A stretch of DNA of 64,000 nucleotides from Penicillium oxalicum (Eukaryota > Ascomycota > Eurotiomycetes > Eurotiales > Aspergillaceae). Location of the stretch: positions 124,001-188,000 of the forward strand of contig NC_064652.1 of assembly GCF_001723175.1 (NCBI RefSeq), in the 5' to 3' direction. This document shows, piece by piece, positions 57,354-64,000 of this stretch. Below the pieces are notes generated by a model that saw only the letters and a list, made by a program, of their open reading frames with translations, was not told where the DNA came from and searched no databases. The position numbers and the translations under genes were made by a program. Each line of letters opens with the position of its first letter. The first letter of the stretch is position 1.

Positions 57354-58979
57354 ACAGGATGGATCTTCTTTGTGGCTGGTAACGTCCATCTGATTCCGTA
57401 GATCTATCTTAAGATCGCCATGGTCCTCCCCATGGATTTTCTTTTAGCCACAATTGACGCAAGACAGCCAAGCATTGCAAGAAAGACATATTGGACTTTG
57501 GATCTATCCTCAGTGGCAGACCTTGGCTTGTCTGGTCTTTAGTGTGCAGTGTGCAGCTTGCAAAGAGGCCCAAGTCTGAGAGGGCCGAATTCCTTCCTGG
57601 CATAGATTGTTGCGCATCGTTTTTGCGCCAAGGCCTCGGCCGCACGTGAAAGCGCTAGTTGATCGGCGATGCCTTTACATGGATATATTACCCCGAGCTG
57701 TTGGGAAAGACTATGCTTGCCATTGGCTATTCATGATTGGTCCCAACATTATGCGCATGAATACCGCATCGACCGAATGCGCACGGAATCATTCATATAT
57801 TGAGGTCCGCGGTCACCCTGATTGATCTGGGAGGTCTTGGAGCACGTGCAAAAAATGTAGAATTACCCTCACTCGGGTGACCTCAGGCCAGTCAAGACTG
57901 GATGCCTGGAAATCTGCCTGATGCCGAGCACATGCCCCGCCCGACTTGCGAGATTGATGCGCTTCGTACCTCCCGCATGTAGAAGGCGTCCGAAGCTACT
58001 GACCTGCTAGTTCCCACCCTGTTGAGTCCCTTCAGGGTTCCTTTCCCCGGCCCGACCTCGAGTCCAGATACCATCTCGGTTTCCAAGGATTCCCGGGACC
58101 TGCCTCCGCCCAAAGTGGTTGCGGAGGAATAATGTTTGCACTGTTTACAATTTCACTTCTTGCTCCGTTTGTGTGCGGTCGCGTGTCGTCTTGCCTCGAA
58201 GAATGACCTCAAATAGACGCAATCATACTTCCACAATCCCGGTGTATACCGAGGGATCTGCACCGGATTGGGTGGATGAGTGTGTGGCCGAAAGCTGGAT
58301 GCCTGTGCCCTTGATCTCTGGCCACATGAAAAGGCTCACGGAGAGTCAGTCGCGGGCCTGGAGTCTCTGCTTCAATGCTCAGGGCTCGGTGCTCGGTCAA
58401 TGGGAAGGGCACTGCCCCACAATTGCCACGGCGCCGTTCCATCATGGTGACTCCACGGGCACGCTAACCCTTCCTGGGCCGTGGGCGACCACTCACGTCT
58501 CGTTGCGTTAATCAGAAGAACAAGGGCCCAAACGCCTTCTCAATCGATTTGATCAACCTCGGCAGGTTTCCCCAATTTCCCAACAATCTGAGGCTCCACC
58601 ACAACCAGTTGAGGCGAATGACGCTCGCTGAGACGTCCATTCGAGACTCTTGACACTCAACTGGGGCTACTTTTTATCAGCCTAGTGGAGTCCCTCTTGT
58701 CCTCTTGTCTCTTCCTTTGAAAGTCGAGAGCGACTAGCGGGAAAGAAAAAAAAAAGGAATCACCGATTGATAATCTCTATAATACTTTTTTTCCCCCTCG
58801 CCGTTGAGACAACACCGTCGTGCTCATCCATCTTCTCTTCATTGTACGACACTGAAGTGAATCAGTAGTCTTGCCGTCTCCCCAGTGGCCCAGCTCCACC
58901 TTTTCAAAGCTCACAGCAAAAGATCGGGTCAATCGCTGAGAGATCACCCCCGGTGCTGGGCATTCTCCGAGTATCCATC
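57354..58979. other. Intergenic region between AIM3-like and elongase genes
   Basis: About 1.6 kb. The last 350 bases are the elongase leader, with CT-rich and A-rich patches before the ATG at 58980. A 130-codon frame at 58119-58511 and others have no recognisable features. CACGTG cores occur near 57640 and 57842. No gene is supported. Confidence 0.45.
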
Positions 58980-60702
58980 ATGTTTGACATCAACGTGCCC
59001 ACACAATTCGGCACGGGCACCGTTCGCATTGCGCTGCCCCCGAGTTCGCTCTTCAGCTTTCCTCCCGCTGCCCTCCCCTCGACCATCCCTGCGCCACACG
59101 TCGACGAGCTGTCATGGAAGCAACCTTTCAACATTCCCGATGATCTCTATAATCAGCTGTTGGACGTGCGGGTACCCATCACCATTGCCAGCGTCTATGC
59201 GGTCACGGTCGTCCTGATCAACCGTATCAATAAAAGTCGTGGATACAAGGCCTATGGCTTCAGCCACTCGCCCCTCTTCAAGCTTTTCGTTGTGCTGCAC
59301 AACGTCTTTCTGGCGGTCTACTCGGCATGGACATTCATCGGTATGTTCCAGGCCTTCGGCGATGCTTGGGCGGATCGGAATCAGCCCAACGGGCTCGTTG
59401 GAGTGGTGGACTCGCTGTGCAAGATCAATGGACCTCGTGGATATGGAAACGCCGCAACCTATAGCTCGGTCACTGACCAGTGGTCCATTCCTAACCCGGA
59501 GTTCAAACTGACCGGCGGGCTGCCCGACTCCTCGGATGTGGGCCGCCTGTGGAATGGCGGCTTGGCCTACTTCGGATGGATCTTCTACCTGTCCAAGTTC
59601 TACGAAGTTGTCGATACCGCCATCATCCTGGCCAAGGGCAAGAAGAGCTCGACTCTGCAAACCTATCACCATGCAGGTGCCATGATGTGCATGTGGGCCG
59701 GTATTCGCTACATGGCAGCCCCTATCTGGATCTTCACTCTCGTCAACTCCGCAATTCATGCGATGATGGTACGCAACCTCTCCCGGTTTCCTATCAGTTC
59801 AACATTGAGATACTAACTGTCCTTGTTCTCCTTTCGAATAGTACACTTACTACACTCTCACTGCTCTGCGCATCCGTGTCCCCAATGCCATCAAGCGCAG
59901 CTTGACCACTATGCAAATCACGCAGTTCGTCTTCGGCACCAACATGGCCGCTGCTTATCTGTTCGTCCACTATACCATCCCCTATCCAGTCGGCAGCAGT
60001 GCTCTGAAGCACTTGACCAAGGCCGCACCTGCTGTGGCCACCGCCATGGCTGAATCCGGCTCCATTCCCTGGCTCAAGAAGCTCGCTCTGCGTGCGGCTG
60101 GTGCCGAGGGCATCGCCGAGAACGTTGGTGGTGCCGTGACCGCACCTGCCCCCCAGGTTGGCTACACCCAGGAAATGACCACTTGCGTGGACACCTCCGG
60201 TCAAGCTTTCGCCATCCTCCTCAACGTCTCGTACCTGCTGCCTCTGACCTGGTTGTTCGCGCGCTTCTTTGTGCGATCTTACATGAAGCGCAAGGACCCG
60301 AAGCAGCCCACTCACATGGAGGCTGCTGAAAAGGCTGGCATGGACGCCCTCAAGGGCGTTGGCCGTGAAATCCGACGCGCCGCATTTGAGGGCGAGAACA
60401 GCGAAAACACAGAGAACACGGACGAGGAGGTTGTCCGCGCGCAAGTGCAGAAGCTTGCTGCTCGGGCATCTCCTCAGGACTCCCCCATTCGCACCCGGTC
60501 CTCTGCGGCCAACAAGGCCAAGGCCAGTGCTGCTGGCGCCACGGCTACTCCTTCCCGTGATCGGTCATCCGACGAGGGCTTCTCGACTGTCCCCGCCAAG
60601 AAGGGCGCCAAGAAGCAGACCAAGGGCGACGTGGAGCCCGCTCCTGTCCTGACGGAAGTCCAGGGACAGAACCCCTTTGGCGTTCTTGACAACAACGCTT
60701 GA
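58980..60702 (+). CDS. ELO-family fatty acid elongase
   Basis: An ER membrane 3-ketoacyl-CoA synthase that extends long-chain acyl-CoA with malonyl-CoA, supplying very-long-chain acids for sphingolipids. 549 residues in two exons, 58980-59768 and 59842-60702. ELO signatures are KFYEVVDTAIILAKGK, the histidine motif in LQTYHHAGA (His230-His231) and VNSAIHAMM joined across the intron to YTYYTLTALR. Several membrane spans are clear, the last with AILLNVSYLLPLTWLF near residue 390. The protein is much longer than yeast Elo1-3 (310-347). An Ala-rich loop of about 60 residues sits at 314-375, and a Lys/Ala/Ser-rich tail of about 135 residues follows the last span. The His motif reads TYHHAG rather than the more common HxxHH. 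The start at ATG 58980 is preferred over the non-ATG extension. Family secure. Confidence 0.95.
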
Positions 60703-61440
60703 AAAACTTGGGTGATGGACGTGTCACAGTATCGTCATTTATTTCAATCCGCTCAACTAAGTTCTTTTTTTGGGAGTCTCTGGAGTTTGGCGCAAGTCCG
60801 CTGGTCCGCTGGTCCGCTCGCAATCCGTGGCAGGCGGGGGGGGGGGCATCATTTGGGATATTGCTCTCGGCCGGACTGCAATCATTTCCTCCTCGTCCTT
60901 GGACATCCTTCGTGCAATGAACGCTCCCAGAACAGGCACCTATAGTAAAGGGTGCGGATGGGTTGGGATTGGCCGACCACCTCTGCAGCCGTTTTCATGA
61001 GGGCTGTTTTGCACCCAACGATCATCCCACCACACGAAACAATCGATGCCGCCCTTCGACCTGTTGATCACGTCAAAGCGCCCGATTGGTATTATGCGGC
61101 GATTCAGTGTTACATCACTTGGGTAGTCGCTTTCCTCCCAACCTTGGTTGTCAGTCTCCACTTGCTCACTTCATGTTCTACCTTCATACTGTATATTATG
61201 TGTGGTCTTCTGGGGGGCAGAGTTTAGAATGGTCTGCAGGCCAGTAGTGTCGGTTGTTTGATTTTGAGCGACCAAAAAGCATTTTATTCTATCCTCTTCA
61301 TGACATACCTAGTACTCTGGTAGATGAAAAAATCTATTCCAGGGACATCAGGATCTCACCTAGATAGGTGGCCGACCGATCAGGCTGTTCCTGTTCTAGT
61401 CATATTTATGCCCGTCGCTAGCAATGATCTTCTGGGGGTT

Positions 61441-61455
61441 GGGGGGGGGGGGGGG
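61441..61455 (+). repeat. G15 homopolymer
   Basis: Fifteen consecutive G residues in the intergenic region upstream of the beta-galactosidase, preceded by GGGGGTT. A shorter G11 run lies at 60836-60846. Confidence 0.88.
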
Positions 61456-62260
61456 TTGCTCGTCTGATGCCTGAGAATTTGGTGCATTTTCATGGCATTT
61501 TCTCACGGGGTCAATAGATGTGGATCATAAGAGGGACAGAAACAATATGCCGCCTCCTAGGAAGAATCTGTGAATCTAATACTGGGAATGATATAATATC
61601 GATAATGGAATAGACGTAGTCTTGCAGAGCATCCAGCTAGAACGGGCTTTGCTTTGTGGGGATCACCGTGCGAGGTCTTGTCGACAATATCACTTATACC
61701 TCGGGCATCTTTCAACGGCTTTGACGAACCATGGAAGCAAATGGATGCTCAACTAGGTAAGCCCCTGCAGCCGGCATCTCCGGGATCAATCTGCATGCCT
61801 ACAACCTTATTATCCTGTCGACCTGGTGAGGCTATGTCCTTTCCATCTTAACCGCGCGGCCGACTTGGTGAACATCTCCGAACAATTAGCCGATCATTAC
61901 TCGGAAGGGCTACACATGCCAGACGGGGCAAATTGCTCTCTTGCTTCTGTCTCCTCTCTCCACATTTTCTCCGCACGCTGAATGGAGGAAAAACTGCGTG
62001 CCCGCCATTGATTGCAGCGGGGAAGCTGAGTCGCGCCTCGTCCGATATTTCGCCTAAATCCAGTCCAACCGGTATGGGGATAGACGTGCAGACACGATGG
62101 GTCTCGGCACGGTCAACCCCCATTCGGGATTACACCGACGTGGTCGGCTCTCTCAAGGCGCAATCGTGGAGAATATTCAATCTACCATACCTGCCACCCC
62201 CACCCTTTTCTCCGTAAAAGTGGAATGATGCAATGTGGGTGGTGAGGCATCGGCTGCAGG

Positions 62261-62267
62261 TATAAAA
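62261..62267 (+). promoter_or_regulatory. TATA box of the beta-galactosidase gene
   Basis: TATAAAA at 62261-62267 lies 137 bases upstream of the ATG, a good fit to a fungal core promoter for an inducible secreted enzyme. Confidence 0.6.
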
Positions 62268-62397
62268 AGTGTAGAACCCTTTTCTCCTCGAGGGAGATGG
62301 CCGCCACAAGCGCGAAGCGTCTGCATCATTCCCTAAGCTCGAGTCCATTGGAGGTCGACTGTCGTCCAGTCCGATCTCCTCGTTTGTCGGATTCACC

Positions 62398-64000
62398 ATG
62401 ACGCGAGCTACTCGTCTCATCTATGGGCTGGGGGCCGTGGCATCCTTGCTCAGCACCGCCATCGCGACGGAGGCTCAGACTACCAAGGACTGGCCATTAC
62501 AAGATGATGGCTTGAACCAGGTCGTGCAATGGGATCACTACAGCTTCCACATCAATAACCAACGGATCTTTGTTTTCTCAGGAGAGTTCCACTACTGGCG
62601 CATTCCAGTGCCCGGTCTCTGGCGTGATATTCTCGAGAAGATCAAGGCAGCTGGCTTCACAGCGTTTGCGTTCTACTCGAGCTGGGGCTATCATGCGCCC
62701 AATAACCACACGCTCGATTTCACCACCGGTGCGCATGACTTCACCCCTTTGTACGAATTGGCCAAAGAGCTGGGCCTCTACATTATCGTTCGCCCAGGCC
62801 CGTATGTCAATGCCGAAGCCAGTGCCGGAGGATTTCCTCTGTGGCTGACGACTGGTGAATACGGCACGCTTCGCAATAACGATACCCGCTACACAAAAGC
62901 CTGGACGCCGTACTTCACCAAGTTGTCCGAGATCACGAGCAAGCACCAGGTCACCGGGGGTGGGAACACCCTTGTCTATCAGATTGAGAACGAATATGGA
63001 TCACAATGGGAGGGGTGGGCTTCAGAACGTCAACCCAATGAGGATGCCATCGCCTACATGGAACTCCTCGAGGCCAATGCCCGCGCCAATGGTATCACTG
63101 TCCCATTGACGTCCAACGATCCCAACATGAACTCTCACTCCTGGGGCAGTGATTGGTCCAATGAGGGCGGCAATGTCGATGTGGCAGGACTGGACTCATA
63201 TCCGTCGGTGAGTTTTTGAATATCCCCGTCTCGTCAAATCCGATGAATAACTCCGAAGAATTGGCACGACTGACTTTCCTTCCTTCTCTCATTTGGTAAA
63301 CAGTGCTGGACCTGCGACCTAAGTCAATGTACCTCCACCAACGGCGCATATGTTCCATTCCAGGTGTTGGACTACTACGACTATTTCCAAGAATCCCAAC
63401 CAAACCTGCCTTCATTCATGCCCGAATTCCAAGGCGGATCATTCAATCCCTGGGGTGGTCCCGAGGGTGGCTGCCCTCAAGATATCAACCAGGACTTTGC
63501 TAACCTCTTTTACCGCTGGAACATCGGTCAGCGCGTCACGGCGATGAGCTTGTACATGTTGTTTGGTGGCACCAATTGGGGTGCCATTGCGGCGCCGGTC
63601 ACGGCGAGTAGCTACGACTATTCAGCCCCCATCTCGGAGGATCGATCCATTGGAGATAAATACTATGAGACCAAGCTGCTGGCTTTGTTCACTCGTTCCG
63701 CCAAAGATCTGACCATGACAGATCTCATCGGCAATGGCACTCAGTACACGGACAATGCGAATGTCCGTGCATACGAGCTTCGGAATCCCGAGACCAATGC
63801 CGGCTTCTACGCCACATTCCATAGCAACACGTCCATTGGCTCAAATGAAGCGTTCCATGTCAAGTTGAACACCTCTGCTGGTGCTCTGACGGTACCAAAG
63901 CACGGTGGTGTCGTTCGTTTGAATGGACACCAGTCCAAGATCTTGGTTACCGATTTCAAGTTTGGCAAGGAGACCCTGCTGTATTCCACCGCTGAAGTCC
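62398..64000 (+). CDS. Secreted beta-galactosidase, GH35 (3' end outside window)
   Basis: An extracellular retaining glycoside hydrolase that releases terminal beta-galactose from plant polysaccharides or lactose. Exon 1 is 62398-63207; exon 2 starts at 63304 and runs past the window end, so at least 502 residues of the expected roughly 1000 are visible. Residues 1-26 form a signal peptide ([17 protein letters not shown]). The catalytic barrel shows the GH35 signature GGFPLWL (144-150), the acid/base Glu199 in QIENEYGS and the nucleophile Glu311 in [20 protein letters not shown] is the conserved block after the catalytic pair. Several N-glycosylation sites occur. A TATA box lies 137 bases upstream. 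Related Aspergillus enzymes are named LacA and paralogues; I do not assign which one. The intron is 96 nt. Family secure; right-edge truncation is a window artefact. Confidence 0.96.

Larger units (their letters stand above)
60703..62397. other. Intergenic region before the beta-galactosidase
   Basis: About 1.7 kb without a supported gene. It holds G runs at 60836-60846 (11) and 61441-61455 (15), a short tandem repeat of CGCTGGTC near 60797-60818, and the GH35 core promoter at its right end. Short frames are unremarkable. Confidence 0.5.

Noticed and set aside
59112..59759. 215-codon minus-strand frame
   Set aside because: Antisense shadow of the ELO elongase.
1..64000. Secondary-metabolite cluster
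   Set aside because: The regulator, aminotransferase, amidase and hydrolase are scattered among housekeeping genes, and there is no polyketide synthase, NRPS, terpene cyclase or P450.

Overview
The window is nuclear DNA from a filamentous ascomycete, most likely a eurotialean (Aspergillus/Penicillium type). The evidence is short 50-220 nt introns with GTAAGT/GTGAGT-type donors, pyrimidine-rich leaders, compact genes on both strands, and single-copy eukaryotic proteins with filamentous-fungal features (BasA-type sphinganine hydroxylase, LAMMER kinase, GH35 beta-galactosidase, DUF2293, Zn2Cys6 regulator). Gene models were built by hand from splice sites and reading-frame continuity. In every multi-exon model except the GH35 gene, which runs off the window, the exon lengths sum to a multiple of three.

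Layout. 0.5-4.4 kb: a nine-exon Zn2Cys6 regulator. 4.9-5.8 kb (-): TCTP/Tma19. 7.5-8.8 kb: sphinganine C4-hydroxylase. 9.35-10.7 kb (-): unrecognised two-exon gene. 11.4-11.8 kb: possible small membrane protein. 11.8-13.5 kb (-): intronless MOSC/flavin reductase/2Fe-2S fusion. 14.2-15.6 kb: membrane alpha/beta-hydrolase-like protein. 16.8-17.8 kb (-): SRP19/Sec65. 18.8-20.4 kb: class III aminotransferase. 21.4-24.4 kb (-): Ysh1/CPSF73. 25.0-26.8 kb: Taf4. 30.6-33.1 kb: LAMMER kinase. 34.2-36.2 kb (-): amidase. 37.1-38.3 kb (-): sideroflexin. 39.0-41.4 kb (-): PHD-finger protein. 47.0-48.0 kb: DUF2293. 48.5-49.9 kb: Golgi-type glycosyltransferase. 50.5-52.7 kb: Pus7. 53.2-54.2 kb (-): single-pass membrane protein. 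56.0-57.4 kb: AIM3-like proline-rich protein. 59.0-60.7 kb: ELO elongase. 62.4 kb to the end: secreted GH35 beta-galactosidase, cut by the window edge.

Most of this is housekeeping: mRNA 3'-end cleavage, TFIID, SRP targeting, RNA pseudouridylation, mitochondrial transport and translation. The sphinganine hydroxylase and the elongase both feed phytoceramide synthesis but lie 50 kb apart. I see no backbone gene of a secondary-metabolite cluster, no transposase or reverse transcriptase, and no tRNA or rRNA gene.

The least ordinary items are the MOSC-reductase fusion at 11.8-13.5 kb, an 18-bp perfect palindrome with a CGG-N4-CCG core in the aminotransferase promoter, an amidase with an altered nucleophile motif, an elongase with a long loop and tail, and two gene-poor stretches (26.8-29.9 kb and 41.4-47.0 kb).
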